This document shows positions 9,940 through 21,800 of a stretch of 43,997 bases of DNA, in pieces (the first letter of the stretch is position 1; each line of letters starts with the position of its first letter). The notes under the pieces were generated by a model, which saw only the letters and a program-made list of their open reading frames with translations, ran no database searches and was not told the origin of the DNA. A program made the position numbers and the translations under genes. The DNA comes from Moniliophthora roreri (taxonomy: Eukaryota > Basidiomycota > Agaricomycetes > Agaricales > Marasmiaceae): NCBI GenBank assembly GCA_001466705.2, contig LATX02000204.1, forward strand, positions 1-43,997, written 5' to 3'.

Positions 9940-12315
9940 ATGAAGAAGGCCTGTCGATTTGTTTTATGGAGCCTGGTAGCTCTTCTCTATTGGCACGTTC
10001 ACTCTGTAGCGAGCGCCCAAACATTCAATATATTGCCTTCTTGGAGAGTAAGCGTTTTCTGCAATGTGTTTAATTGGTCTATGGTAACAGCATTCTATCC
10101 AGAAACCCAATATAACTAGGTCATTGGAGGAACGAATAAAGCTTACTGATGCAGCTTTGGGAAGAACTACCAGTATACTTCAGCCTGACGGGGAGTTCAG
10201 TGGTGAAGGTGTGGCTCAGTATTGTCATTAAAAACTTTTTTGATTCACATTGGGTCAAGATTCCAGCGCGGTGTCGACATCCTGGTTTTACTCCCAGCTA
10301 GCAGAATTTGATTCAATTACCAATCAAACAAAGTCAAAAGGCCTGATTAAAAAATACCTCACTAATCACTCCGTTTTCAACCACAATGAATCGTAGGCGT
10401 TGACTCCTACATCCATCAATCTTTACTCATGTGAATTCTGCCTAACAGCAGATCAGATGATGAGGTTTGATTTTGCATCGTTCAGGCCACATTCATGTTT
10501 TGATTTAACCCTTTATAGCCCTTATTTGCCCTGTAGGTAATGTTTCATATTCGTCTACTACTGAGATTGACGGTCACAACTCTAGGTGGCGAGGATATAC
10601 TGCAATCCGTTCCTACATGGCCGACAATGACTCAGACTTTTTGGTAATGGCGGGGGAATTTTGGGCGTGTGCCAACAACTACACAGTTTCCGACCGTGAT
10701 TTCGTGGATGCGACCACTCCTATACGAACCACAAAGAGCTTTTCCCTTTCCCAGATGTGCTCTGATTGTGAGTGACGCTAGAGTGCCCCTGAGATATATC
10801 ACTTACAGGAATTCTCAGTATCAATGGGTGGAGGCACTTTTGAGGTATGTCAGGCTCTTATTTGGCCGTATTGAAATTCGATTGATTGTATATGCCTTTA
10901 GCTCAAGGGCGACGAAGTTACAGCTCTCACTGCAGATGCGACAAGGTGAGTACTTACTACTCTACGCGAGCTGGGCTTGCATTATGGGGGCACTCACCAC
11001 ATCACAGCATATTTTTCTTGTAGGATTCTTCTATCAATCTCTTGAGCATGGGGCTCACCTCATTCATCGGAAGGTTGTCCGCATATCTCGGAGAAGTCAC
11101 GTCAAATCAGATATACATTGACGCAGCAAAACGTTCCCTAGGTTTTATTCGGACCCAGCTACTCAGCAGGCAGGGTCTCGTAATGAGAGGAATATACGCA
11201 GACCAGAACAGGTCATGTGAAACACTTTTTGATACTTATCCATATAACACTGGTTTCACGATCGAGGCCTTGTCCATCCTGACTGGGCTATCCGACGAGG
11301 AATCTGATCAAGAACAGTAAGTTAAGTCGATTATGATTATGCACAGAAAACTCAGTGCTGTCCACAGGATGGAGCGGACAATCGCAGAGGCCACAAACAC
11401 TGGAGGTTGGCAAAATGGTAATGGAGTTGTATCCTGGCGTAAGTACCATTTACACCGCTGCAGCCTATATGCTAACACGTTTATTATATTAGGTGGCGGC
11501 TATGGAGATCCGCATCTAATTCGTGCGTTGAGCACGGTCTATGTAAGAACTCCCCGCACTTCGGAGCTCAGCGCTTACATCAAATCCTATTTGGGCGTGC
11601 AAGTAAGCAGAAAACTTGTATGCATCTACTGATAAAGGCTTATTTATGAGAATAGTTCAACGCTGTTACCGAACTTGCAACCTCAGGCGGAAGTAGCATT
11701 TACGGAGGCCAATGGAATGGTCCCCCGGTTGATAAGTTCGAGGCAGATAACCAAACGGCAGCGGTGCAAGTACTATTGGCAGCTATACCACTGTCCGAGG
11801 AGTCGACTTCGCCAATAACTCCCGTCAACCCTGTGGAATCAGATTCGCCGCCGCCCAAGAAACCTTCAGCTGCAGGCGCAATAGCAGGAGGGGTAGTCGG
11901 AGGCCTTACAGTGTTAATGATGATTGGAATCGCTGTGATTTTCATCCGTCGTCGACGTTACCGACGGTACGAGCCGCCCATGGTCAGTACGTTCGACGTA
12001 GGACATGTCCAACCTATTCCACCGAGACAGTCTGTGGGGAAGGGCAGGAAAAACTCTGCACCGACAACCCCCATATATCATTTCAAAGAGAGAACGTCCC
12101 AAAGGCCAACACCCTCTGGAGGGGAGGCTTCAACTCCTGCTTTCCAAGCGACTCCTGTCAGGAGTTCAACTTATGTAGCCGAACCCGAGCGGCCTGTCAA
12201 CCAAATGACAACGGCTGAACTGGTGCAAGTACTGAACGGAAGATTACAGACAGGGCAGTGGAGCGAAGAGGAGTTGCCGCCAGAGTATCCTCAGAGTCAT
12301 GTGGGCTCAGCATGA
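9940..12315 (+). CDS. GH76-like secreted protein with C-terminal membrane anchor
   Basis: Relative of glycoside hydrolase family 76 (alpha-1,6-mannan-acting enzymes) in the form common in mushrooms, likely at the cell surface. The ATG opens a signal peptide (KKACRFVLWSLVALLYW.., cleavage likely after VASA). Landmarks in order: ALGRTTSILQPDGEFS, STSWFYSQLAEFDS, GYTAIRSYMADNDSDFL, SLSQMCSDLSMGGGTFE, YLGEVTSNQIYIDAAKRS, YPYNTGFTIEALSIL, GDPHLIRALSTVYVR, IKSYLGVQFNAVTELATSGG, SIYGGQWNGPP. A TM helix (about 11890-11945) and an Arg-rich cytoplasmic tail follow. Exons in phase: 9940-10047, 10130-10202, 10260 to about 10392, a start near 10536-10566 to 10767, 10819-10844, 10902-10945, 11047-11316, 11368-11438, 11493-11602 and 11656-12315. 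The junction at 10393-10565 is not resolved. The classical Asp-Asp pair of GH76 is not evident (the region reads EIDGHNSRW), so activity is uncertain. Confidence 0.8.
11881..11950 (+). other. Predicted transmembrane helix of the GH76-like protein
   Basis: The frame reads AIAGGVVGGLTVLMMIGIAV followed by IFIRRRRYRR. This is a hydrophobic stretch of about 22 residues with an immediate positive stop-transfer cluster, preceded by a Pro/Ser-rich linker. The catalytic-like part would face outward. Confidence 0.85.
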
Positions 12316-12729
12316 ATGGACTGGTAGATGCAGCCTAACTTGTATATCGGAACTATTGTTGAATGGGTAATCAAGCTGCTTGATATACCGACACATAGTA
12401 TATCTTCCATCGAGCATCTAGAGTTCTCGTGAGCTATTGTTCGGCTACTTCGAATGCAAAACTCACTATCAAAGTTTCCCGGATCAGCTACCGTATCAGC
12501 GCATGTCCCAAGAGAGATTCAAATAACCTGTAATGGAAAGCACGCAAGATGACGCTTGGTCTATCCGCTTCGGTGATCCTGTTGTCGAGCGCATGGAGGA
12601 GAATGTTCCCTAAATATTACCGGGCGAGTGAGTTGTGGTCCGAAATAATGGCAAGGCTCAGCGACAGTGAATGCAACAATGAAGGCAAAACTCGCCTAGG
12701 TTCGACAGAGCACTGACGTGGTGTTGCCC

Positions 12730-14560
12730 GGCGTTGTAACGTCAGTAACAGGTAGCGCATGGAGCGTTGATGCAGGAGAATCTTCTGATCAGATAGTGTC
12801 TTATCACGAGAGCGGATGGAGCCTCACGCGCTTCATAGAAGTCGGTCAGCAAGGACTTTATATATCGTAAACACCTCAGTATCCAAAACAATTTCCTTTT
12901 ACCCTTCTTCAATATCTGTTCTCTGAGCTCTGTCTCGGATAATTGGATTTGATCCTCAGCGCTATAACGACAAAGAGAGCATGTTGCTGGTGGTCGTGGG
13001 GTGTGGATGCAGAGAATCCTCTGGTGGAATGGGCCGTGTGCAGGTGGGCGATACTCTATGACAACCGGTCGGCAAGATTTTGATATCGAATCAATATCAT
13101 GCACCCTACACACCTCGTGCGTCCAAAACCACCTCGGTCTAACTTGTCGATGAGCAACGAAGATCTATTCGTAAATAAGCAATATGGAAACATAGAAGAG
13201 GAGTACTTGTTACCGACCCATTCCATCCCCATAACAAGAAACTCGGAACGTAATCGCTACACCCTCGCCCACAACAAGCTCCCTCCCGATATTTGATGTG
13301 GGCAAAGGCGGACAAAAGGCGCAGCAACAGCAGAGAGCGAAACGGCGGAAGGTCAATAAAGGGAGACGTGTCATGGGCGCATCCTCCTGCTTTTATGCCT
13401 TCGTCCATCTCTCTGTCAACAGTGACACCGTTGTTGGGAAGAGAAAAGCTTCGTACAGTGACGACGTTTAGACTGCCATCACAAGCTGTTCTCGAACGTT
13501 CATGATGCCTCATGGCCTTGGATGGAACGTGCGCTACTGCGATGGTACTCCTCGGTTCCTTGCAGTTCAACTTCGAGTGTTTGCTTGAATATGAACTTCT
13601 GCAGTTATCGAGACGAAGGGGTGTGTGTGATGATGTTCATCGCTCTGAGATGGCGGATAGGTACCACGAGATTGCTATAGCACGTCAGAGGAAACCTATC
13701 AGGTGTGGTGAGTGTCGGTACCAACCCAGAAAAGCAGGAAACACACTGGAAATATGGGGTGTGAAGCCGAATGTGGTTCACCGAGTGCGGGGTTTGAGTA
13801 TACACGAAATCTGTTGGATCACTTGATGAAAATTGATGCTGACGATAGCCGCCTATTCAAGATGGCGAATGTCTTGTCTTATTCAGCACATCTTCGTTGA
13901 GCGTAACCTAAGATTCTCGACGAGTGCTTAGGGACATGCGGATGAGGGTCGGCAGGCATAGGGTGTGGGTGCAAAGGCGACGTCTGGTTAGATGGTGTAG
14001 GACACGAGGGTAATCATTTTTTCGTGTTGGTCGTGTCTGGGTGGGCGATGTTCTATAGAGACTCATCAGCAAGTCTTGGATATTGAAAGAACACCATGCA
14101 TCTTATACACCTTGAGCATAGCGGGTTCCTTTCTCAGCATCGCTTCGTTACCCTCTGTCGTGTGTCTCCTGCATCCCGCTTATTCATGTCTTCCGGATTG
14201 GCCGTAAGCAATGAAGGTCTACAATGAAGTTAGCAATGCGGAAATAGTATACAGAAGCGATGCATCACTGACCGGAGCAATACCAAAGCGACGGGGGTCA
14301 AGTAGATGAGTCGGAAGGAGAAAGCTTCGCGTTAGCGATGACGGATCGCTGCCGTGATGCTCTCGAATGTTCAATATACCACTGGCAGTTGATAGCTGGG
14401 GAAATGGGAAGCAGACGGAGATTGCTTGAAGACGAACTCGTGCAATTTGTATAGTGTATCGAGACGAAGGGGTGACCTTGCTTCATCATCACAGGACCTG
14501 GCATCTCGTTCATCCAAGTTCAAAACCTGTGTCAGGATGAGATCGAAATTATCTCCCAAG
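12730..14560. repeat. Decayed, roughly triplicated block
   Basis: Three diverged segments share the order GTG(G)ATGCAGAGAATC-like motif, a GTGGGCGAT(A/G)(C/T)TCTAT motif, and a CATGCA(C/T)C motif: near 12770, 13007-13105 and 13965-14110. The second and third continue with shared pieces: GAGAAAGCTTCG (about 13440 versus 14320), CTCGAA(C/T)GTTCA (13492 versus 14365) and TCGAGACGAAGGGGTG (13607 versus 14459). On the minus strand at 14371-14559 the third copy keeps an open frame (..ARSPLRLDTLYKLHEFVFKQS), while the second copy has a stop in the same stretch. This suggests duplicated remains of an unidentified gene. Confidence 0.55.
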
Positions 14561-15771
14561 AGATATAGATGTTAATATGCTACAAAATAATCAGTACATT
14601 TGTTTGATGGGGACAAAACGAGAAAACCTTACCTTTGTCGAACATGGATGTTGCGAAAAAAGAGGCATGTACGTGGGAATGCTTGCGTAAGCCGGTTCGC
14701 GTCCAAATGCTTGCTCCTGGCCTCCATGTTCTGTGTGTCCTTCAGCTCTCCTCTCAAGTATTCTCTTCCTGAATGATCTTCTAGATCCTTACTTGTGATT
14801 AATCAGTAATATCTGCTCGTTTTGGATGATTCTGACCGTTGAACCACTATTGGATGTGGATTGGAGGTATAAGTGGGTAGGATGTCGCGGTCGAACGACA
14901 ATTTTTGGGCCTTTGAGGGAAGATTGGGATGGGTAGAAGATACGAACTAGGAATATTTGCTGTGAGTACTTGTAGTTCTTTTTCCTGCTCACATTCTCAC
15001 ATGACATGACATACAAGAATACGATACGACAAGTCATAAAGGACATTTGGAAGACTCCTTTTCTCTCAGCTTCGCTACCTCGCGCCTTACGCTCACAAAA
15101 CTGCTACTATCAACTGAGCCGGATCTTGAATGGTGTTCCGTCAATTCGGTACAAGATGAACGATTGCCACCCTGAAGATACATCCTTCCAATACTAAAAA
15201 CCATCTACTGCCTTTCTATTCGCTTCATCTACTTCCTATGCTCTGCCTTGTCACCTGCTGCTCACATTTGTCCGCCACGTTCCACGCATGATCAACCAGA
15301 AACCCCCAGTCAACACGCCTTCCTTCTCGATTTTCGTCAGCTCCTTACAGGACATACATACCATATTATATCGATACGAGCTGAGTATAACAGGTCATGG
15401 AACCCTTGCAGCCACCGAAATTATAGCATATCCAATATGGCTTGGCTCGAGACCAAGGACGCAAATAGCATGTTATATTTCTCAGGGAGCGGAGATGGTA
15501 GTTGAACTGCTCTTAATACAAGATTGTATCGGATGGAGGAGTGGGGAACTCGGATTCAACGCGCACCACGCCACATCCTCTGCCTAACCTCCCTTCCAAA
15601 TATTTAGCTATTGCTGAGTTTACTCTTCGTCGGAAGTTTCTGACTTGTTTCATCTTAGATGTACTGCGGGGGTAATAAATGGACTCGAGCTAGCAGCAAG
15701 TACGTCGGTACCCTTTTCCCTCGCATTTAGAGTTCATCGACATATTTTAGAAGTGTCTCGCATTCCGCTGG
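14561..15771. other. Region without a recognisable gene
   Basis: Short frames only, on both strands. The best-looking one (15288-15587, plus) has no recognised domain and no supporting splice chain. No repeat was noticed. Confidence 0.45.
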
Positions 15772-15935
15772 AGAGGGCCGAGTGGTCTAGCTAACGCGAT
15801 GCCGAAGACGATGCTGCTGGTTCTGATGATGGCTAACTACGTACACGGAAATGTAGACTACGCGCCGGAAGCTCACGCCAAACACCGCTAAACAGGTCTG
15901 GAACCTCCGCTCCGTGCCCCGGTCCCCCTACTACA
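15772..15935 (+). mobile_element. SINE-like repeat, copy 1 (tRNA-like head)
   Basis: A 164-bp segment repeated 510 bp further on with about 6 differences. Its head GGGCCGAGTGGTCTAGCTAACGCG resembles the D-arm and A box of Leu/Ser tRNAs. GGTTCTGAT, spaced about as a B box should be, is close to the B-box consensus GGTTCGANT. No complete cloverleaf can be drawn. The tail ends CCCCGGTCCCCCTAC with no A/T-rich end. It could be a tRNA-derived SINE or another dispersed repeat. Flanks of the two copies do not match, which suggests independent insertion rather than tandem duplication. Confidence 0.55.
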
Positions 15936-16281
15936 CCGCTCGTACTCATCTACCGTCAAAGTACCCCTCGGCCCCTTCGCTGGTTTATGGAGTATGGAAA
16001 TGAAGCAGGAAATGGTGCTGTCTACCGAAGGAAGTAGATGCGAGGTCATACATTCCTAATTTTATGTTCGAGGCTGATCTGGTTTACGACTCAGGAATCA
16101 CCGAAGCGCATAATCTCATCATTGTCTACCACGGCAGGGTATGACAGTCATTTGCACGCCTTATATGTTTCAATGCTCACATTCCTCGTTCTCATAGCCT
16201 ACGTTAATGTAATATCAGTTTCCCTCGTTTATGAAGGATCTCGAAACGGGAAGATTCCAGAGAGAGAAGAGTGGACGGTGA

Positions 16282-16445
16282 AGAGGGCCGAGTGGTCTGG
16301 CTAACGCGATGCCGAAGACGATGCTGCTGGTTCTGATGATGGCTAACTACGTACACGGAAATGTAGACTACGCGCCGGAAGCTCATGCCAAACACTGCCA
16401 AACAGGCCTGGAACCTCCGCTCCGTGCCCCGGTCCCCCTACCACA
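16282..16445 (+). mobile_element. SINE-like repeat, copy 2 (tRNA-like head)
   Basis: About 96% identical to 15772-15935 and in the same orientation. The differences are mostly transitions (for example CAC to CAT and GGTCTGG to GGCCTGG). Sequence outside the 164 bp is unrelated, so the boundaries are well defined by comparing the two copies. Confidence 0.6.
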
Positions 16446-16959
16446 ACGGGTGAGGTTTGACGTTGGGTGAAGTGAGATATATACTTCTTGCGTCTGGAAC
16501 TCCGTACGAGATCTCACAATGACGAACAAGTTTGACAATTCTACTCCCCCTCACAAAAGCTTTTTCTACCCTCTTAATGCCCCTGCCGGCTCTCTTCCAC
16601 CGCGATACATCCGGCGTTTCCCTTCCGCGGCCAAAACCATTTCATTCATGCTGTATAATGTTGGGGTGTTGTAGTATACGAACAGGGAAGTGGTACACAA
16701 CTCGAAAATTTCGTCCTTTGGTCCTACATGAAGAATTTGATACTCCACAGAATTTCAACTCACCTGGCACCGGATGCTTCTCGATCATCCTTGGGAGTTT
16801 TTTATGTACCAGCCGATGAGCCAACAATTCTATCTCGCTGAGTGCGTGTCCTTCGGAACTCAGTTGCATATCGTGACGCCGGCGCCAAGCCATTTTTCAT
16901 CACACAAGTGTTTGCTCTTTTCCCTCCAGTAAATCTACACGCTCGATCCGATACTCCTC
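16446..16959. other. Region without a recognisable gene
   Basis: A short plus-strand frame starting at an ATG near 16519 (TNKFDNSTPPHKSFFYPL..) and a minus-strand frame at 16642-16893 overlap here. Neither shows a known domain or a consistent intron chain. Confidence 0.4.
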
Positions 16960-17240
16960 ATTCATCCAAGCAAGTTCATTCCAGCTGATAATCCGACAAA
17001 CGATGGCCAACTACCCGTAGTGGAATATCATAGGCCTTGTATCCTTCACCGTCAGGAACATCAGGCTGGAAATTACCAAGGTACCGAACATGATATGTCC
17101 CACTGCAGCTCCTGACACGACGGAGTTGATTAGAAGGGTAGTGCTTCCGTTGTGAGCGTTCGCTGTCCAGAGGCACTTTCACCAACAGCCTTTGGTCTCG
17201 GTAGAAATGAAACAACGGGATAAGGTGAATCATTCCGGGC
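16960..17240 (-). pseudogene. Fragment of a fungal multi-pass membrane protein
   Basis: In one minus-strand frame the sequence reads TLLINSVVSGAAVGHIMFG, TLVISSLMFLTVKDT and RPMIFHYG, then an in-frame TAG (about 17012-17014), then LAIVCRIISWNELAWMNEEY. This matches the C-terminal end of a large basidiomycete membrane-protein family, where a VxxGTLxxSSxxFI helix is followed by RYxAS(A/V)xVCRxxxxxELAGxR. The family assignment is from memory of that pattern. The single stop falls where the family has a Gly/Ala-Ser pair. Matching upstream exons were not found between 17240 and 18330, so I call it a truncated pseudogene. Confidence 0.5.
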
Positions 17241-18337
17241 AGTAATACTCAGAGCAAACTATCGCATTCTTAGCTTGAGATTATCCGCCAGCCAAGGTAC
17301 AGGCTCGCACGATATGTCGTGCGAAGATGCAAAGGCAACTATACAACCAAGGCTTTGCCGGGGGAATTCTGCTAGCAGCTTCTCTTCGGCGAGTTATTAG
17401 AGACTTTGGGTAGTCTGCGTAGAAATTCAGCCAAGGCCTAGTAAGTAATGTATGAAGAACCACGCACAGGCTAACACCACACCAACCAATCCGAGGGTGC
17501 AGCGAGGATCTTGTGGTCAGTTACGGACATCCCACACATCCTACTCGAGGAAACATGCCAACGGCTCGAATCTGTCATCATTCCTCTAAACGGACGCGGG
17601 ATAAACAAGAAAACCAATAAGATGGAATCTCACTAACCTGTGGGAGTATAGTCTAATTAAGGCCGTCAACTCTGTCGACTCTGGATACTTTGTACTAGTA
17701 GCGCTCACTACTATTCCTAGTCTCGACGATATCTTGTCCCAACGCTACAATTGCATTCACCTGTCTTTATCCTTCGGGTTAGCGTTCACCTTTGCCCAAC
17801 GAGGACAACCAAACTTGGTAACATTACCTTGATCATTTTACATTGGCGGTGCACATTCTACCCAAGAAGGAAATATAGTCTCGGCCGTATCTCCTATCCC
17901 CTTCCTACCACAAATAGAACACCGTATGTCAGATAACAAACCTTCGCTTGGCATCTATGATGATCAATATCAACGGCTGTGTGTTAATATTTAGTTCATC
18001 GTAAAGTATAGGAGCAAAAGAGAGTTTACCATCTAGTTCTGGAACCGAAAGTAAACAAGGGCATGCCGGTGGACATGGTGGTATCGACAAGAGCACAACA
18101 GCGCATATCCGCCATGGCGTCGGTTGACTGTCGGCGTTAGTCCGCGAGTGCGTTGATCCAGAGGCTATCAGCGGGAAATGAGGATCGATAACAACCTTGT
18201 GACAAAGAGACTGGCTCATCGATAACCCGACGCTGCAAAGACCCAGCACTGCATACGTATAACGTATACATGAGCAATGCAAGGTCGACTTTTCCAGAAA
18301 GAAAAAAAAAAAAACTGTTATCATTGCGACAAAAAAG
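17241..18337. other. Region without a recognisable gene
   Basis: Only short unsupported frames on both strands. There is an A14 tract at about 18301-18314 just beside the tRNA-Val gene; on the minus strand this is a T-run downstream of the tRNA, a plausible RNA polymerase III terminator. Confidence 0.45.
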
Positions 18338-18424
18338 TGGTTCGACCCGAGCTCGAATCGGGGACCTCCTGTGCTCCACTAAAGAATGTGAGACAGACGT
18401 GATAACCAACTACACCACCGAACC
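18338..18424 (-). tRNA. tRNA-Val (anticodon CAC) with a 13-nt intron
   Basis: The reverse strand folds into a full cloverleaf. The acceptor GGTTCGG (18424-18418) pairs with TCGAACC, and the discriminator A is at 18338. A D-arm with GTG/CAC stem follows, then anticodon stem TCTGT/ACAGG around CT-CAC-A, a five-base variable loop AGGTC, and a T-arm CCCGA-TTCGAGC-TCGGG. The extra 13 bases between position 37 and the 3' anticodon stem are a standard nuclear tRNA intron. The anticodon CAC gives valine, and the body resembles other fungal tRNA-Val genes. A run of Ts lies a little downstream of the 3' end. Confidence 0.93.
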
Positions 18425-18810
18425 GGTGACTTATCACCGCAGTGCTCTTTACACAGCTACAAGCCAATGGCATTATCGGCATGTTCCGGTGCCAGGAGTA
18501 GCGGTGTCGTGTATTCATGGTATATCCAGCAGAGGTATCTAAAGGAAGATTAGGGGTTGAGGAACAGAATGATAGCTTGACGATAACACGCACCAAGAGC
18601 CCAAACTAGCGCTCCACCCAATTAACCTAGAACGCTGAGAATCCATTACATCAGAGGTACCGTCATGGACGGTCGAGTCAAAAAGGTATATCGCCGACAT
18701 CACCAACCTTGTGTCATGTGGAATTAAAACCCAACCCTAAATGCTGTCGCTTATCCCACGGTTGCTGCTGACATAACATCTACTCTCAGCAAAAGCCCTC
18801 CAATGCTTCA
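18425..18810. other. Spacer and presumed promoter/5' UTR of the Set3 gene
   Basis: No gene seen. The divergent arrangement places the tRNA-Val upstream region and the Set3 upstream region back to back within about 390 bp. No clear TATA box stands out. Confidence 0.5.
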
Positions 18811-21800
18811 ATGAACGACGACGATGTCCAGAAAGCCGCGCTGGGCCTTTTAAACCTATCTCCGACCAATACGACATTCAATTTTCCATTTTCTGCGGCT
18901 CGAGAGGGAGGAGTTGGGGCAGGAAGGATTGGGAGTGAGGACAGGGAGAGGGAGCGGGAGCGGGAGCGGGAGCGGGAGAGAGAGGGACAGCGGGAGAGAG
19001 ACAGAGAGACGACGACAAGCACCATACCTTTGAAACGAAAGCGACCGTATCATCCTCCTCAGCAGACCCAGACGACCACAACGACGCCGCCACCGCCCAC
19101 ATCGACAACGACAGAAGACTCGACTTTGGTCGATACATCCGAAATCCAGTGCATCTGTGGCTTCACCAACGATGACGGCTGGTCTATAGGTTGCGATGGC
19201 TGCGGTAGATGGTGTCATGGAGTTTGCTTTGGTATCGACGAGAAGGATAAGGAGAATCTCCCAGACCGTTGGTGGTGCTGGGTCTGTGAACCACGAGAAG
19301 TCGACAGGGCTCGGGCAGTCGAGGTGCAGAAATCTAGGTTGGGCCTCAATCTCGCTGTGTTGGACACCACGAGTAGTTTTGGACTCCATCAACGTCGTAA
19401 GACTTCACCAGGTCTTGATCGTCGCTCACGGAAGCCTAGCAGCGCAATCGAAGGTTCCAAGCGCAAGCGCCGTATGAGTATAGCCACATCACCCGTCATC
19501 TCTACTGTCCCCATGTCCTTACCACATGTGCACGAGGAAGAACCTATCCAAATCGACATTGAAGACACTTTTATCGACATCGAGAAGGAAGGAGATATCA
19601 TTCCTAACCCGTCGACCTTACAACACCTCAATTTACACCGTTCATGGCGAGGTGTAACAGCCATCTCGTCACCACCCCCTTCGTCGCCTCCGGTTATCGT
19701 ACATCCGTTACCGACTCCTCCAGTTTTACCCCCTTCCTTTGCTCTGCATACATCAACGCCGATTCCACGGGAGGCGTTTATCACAACGTATCCCAGCGTT
19801 ATTACACCTTCAGCAGTATATCTCGCAGACCCGCTCAATGCCTACGCACATCTAGGGATGCCGAAACCGTTTGTGCACCTCATGGGTCCACCGTTGGATG
19901 TAGCGCTCGACGCCAGGAAAGCTGGAGGCAAAGGTAGATGGGTACGGAGTGGGTGTAGGCCAAACGCGGTGTTACGACCGTTTGTTTGCAGGAGTAAGGA
20001 CAAGGGAAAGCAGAAGGAGAAGGAAGACGGCAGGTCGTCGACGTCTCCAGATGAAGATGGCAAACAGGACGACGAACACTTGTCTTTTGCCATCTTTGCT
20101 ACCCGCGATCTTCGAGCAGACGAAGAAATCGTCTTGGGTTGGGAATGGGATGACGGGAACGTGGTCCATCAGTTACCGTCTCTGATAAGTCAGCCAAATA
20201 GCTTTCCGTACGTTGTTCGCCTTTCTGTTCTTTCCTTATCCTTATTTATGATCTACTCTCGCATAGAACCCATCAACTACACCACTTCAAGCAGCAAATG
20301 GGTCATATCTTGCACTCCTTAGGGAGTACATTCACAACCTGTGCATGCGGGAGCCGAGCTAGGGACTGCGCGGTCCGCCGGATGAGGGAGTTTGTCAACT
20401 CCTCTTCCAGACCTTCGTCTCCGCAGGCCCATTTCGCAGAAACTTCAACGCCAACGCCAGAAGAAGTCGATCTGGGGCCTTTAATAGGCAAGAAACGAGG
20501 TTTTAGGACCAGAGAGCGGATACCCGGCTCTGGAGGCGTTGGAGGTGTCGAGATGGTGATTGACGAAGAAGATGAGGCCGAGAGCTCATCCTCGAGATCA
20601 GCAGAGGCTAGTTCGTCGAGAGCTAGACTCGGAAGTGCAGAAGGGAGTGTGAGGACTGCCGAACGTAGCTCTGGTGCTGGTTCGTCGTCAACAAGACGAC
20701 ATTCAGAACCAGCGTTCTTTCACGGACACCATCGACATCCCAATATGCTGTATTCACCTTACCCTGCGGGCCTGACCTCACCATACCCGCCACCGCACTC
20801 ACCGTACTCACCGTATCCATTATCACCACTGCCAAGTTCTTATCCGTGGTCGCCTATACCACCTCATTCATATCCGTACCCGTATCCACCTCCATTTTCG
20901 AACGGATACGGGTATCCGCCGCCACCGCCACCGCCACCGCCACCGCCACCTTTTCATCAGACACCCAAGAGAACCGACGTGTGGGGCCACAAACCTCAAC
21001 CTAGCCGAAAAGGGAAGGAACGCGCAGTCGATGAAGATACGGAAGTTGACATCGAGAACGGTTCGTATTTTCACTTGCATTCTTTTCTACTTTGTATCCT
21101 GATGTACTCTTGATAGACAAGCCGACACCCCAGGAGCTACCAGAGGACCTCATGCCGCCCAAAATGCGCAAAAAAAGGATTCAGAAGGAGGCAGAGGCGC
21201 TTGCATCGGGCATGGGTAAGTTTTTTTTTTTATTTCTCTTCTCACTTTAACTACACGAGCTAACGAAAAGTTACCCTACCAGACGTGGATGTTGGCGTGG
21301 AGATGCCTCCACCGCCTTTACCGCCTCCACCACCAAATTCACGACCTCATCGACATCGGGAGCAGACAGAACAACATCAGAATGAAACGACGTCGGTATA
21401 CGTTCGTTCGCGTTCTCAAAAAGTACCACACCCTTCATCGTTACTTCCGGAATCACCTTTACCGCCACGTTCCTCTACACGTACACATCCGCTGCCAGAG
21501 ACACCCTCAGCCTCGTTCTCCAAGTTGTCTCTCCTTTCACCAATTACTCCAGTACCCCAGGCTGCATCGGCGTTTTCACCCTTGGCGCTGTTGGCTAGTG
21601 CAGCAGAGCAGAAAGGATACTTTTCCTCAAAGCCAAGGCACGAGGAGAAGAGGAAAGAGAGCCCGATGCATGAATGGGAACCTTTGGGTAGTCGGAGAAG
21701 TGCTAGCGTGGAGGGTGTGGGTGAGAGGACGGCCAGGTCAGCAGAACGAGCCCAAACCTCGTCACCAAGGCTCGGTGTAAGCAAGGGACCTTCGCTGGTT

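Noticed and set aside
15772..15845. Functional tRNA-Leu or tRNA-Ser gene
   Set aside because: The A-box-like head is good, but the B box is altered, no acceptor or anticodon stems form, and the homology between copies continues for 164 bp. A SINE-like repeat fits better.
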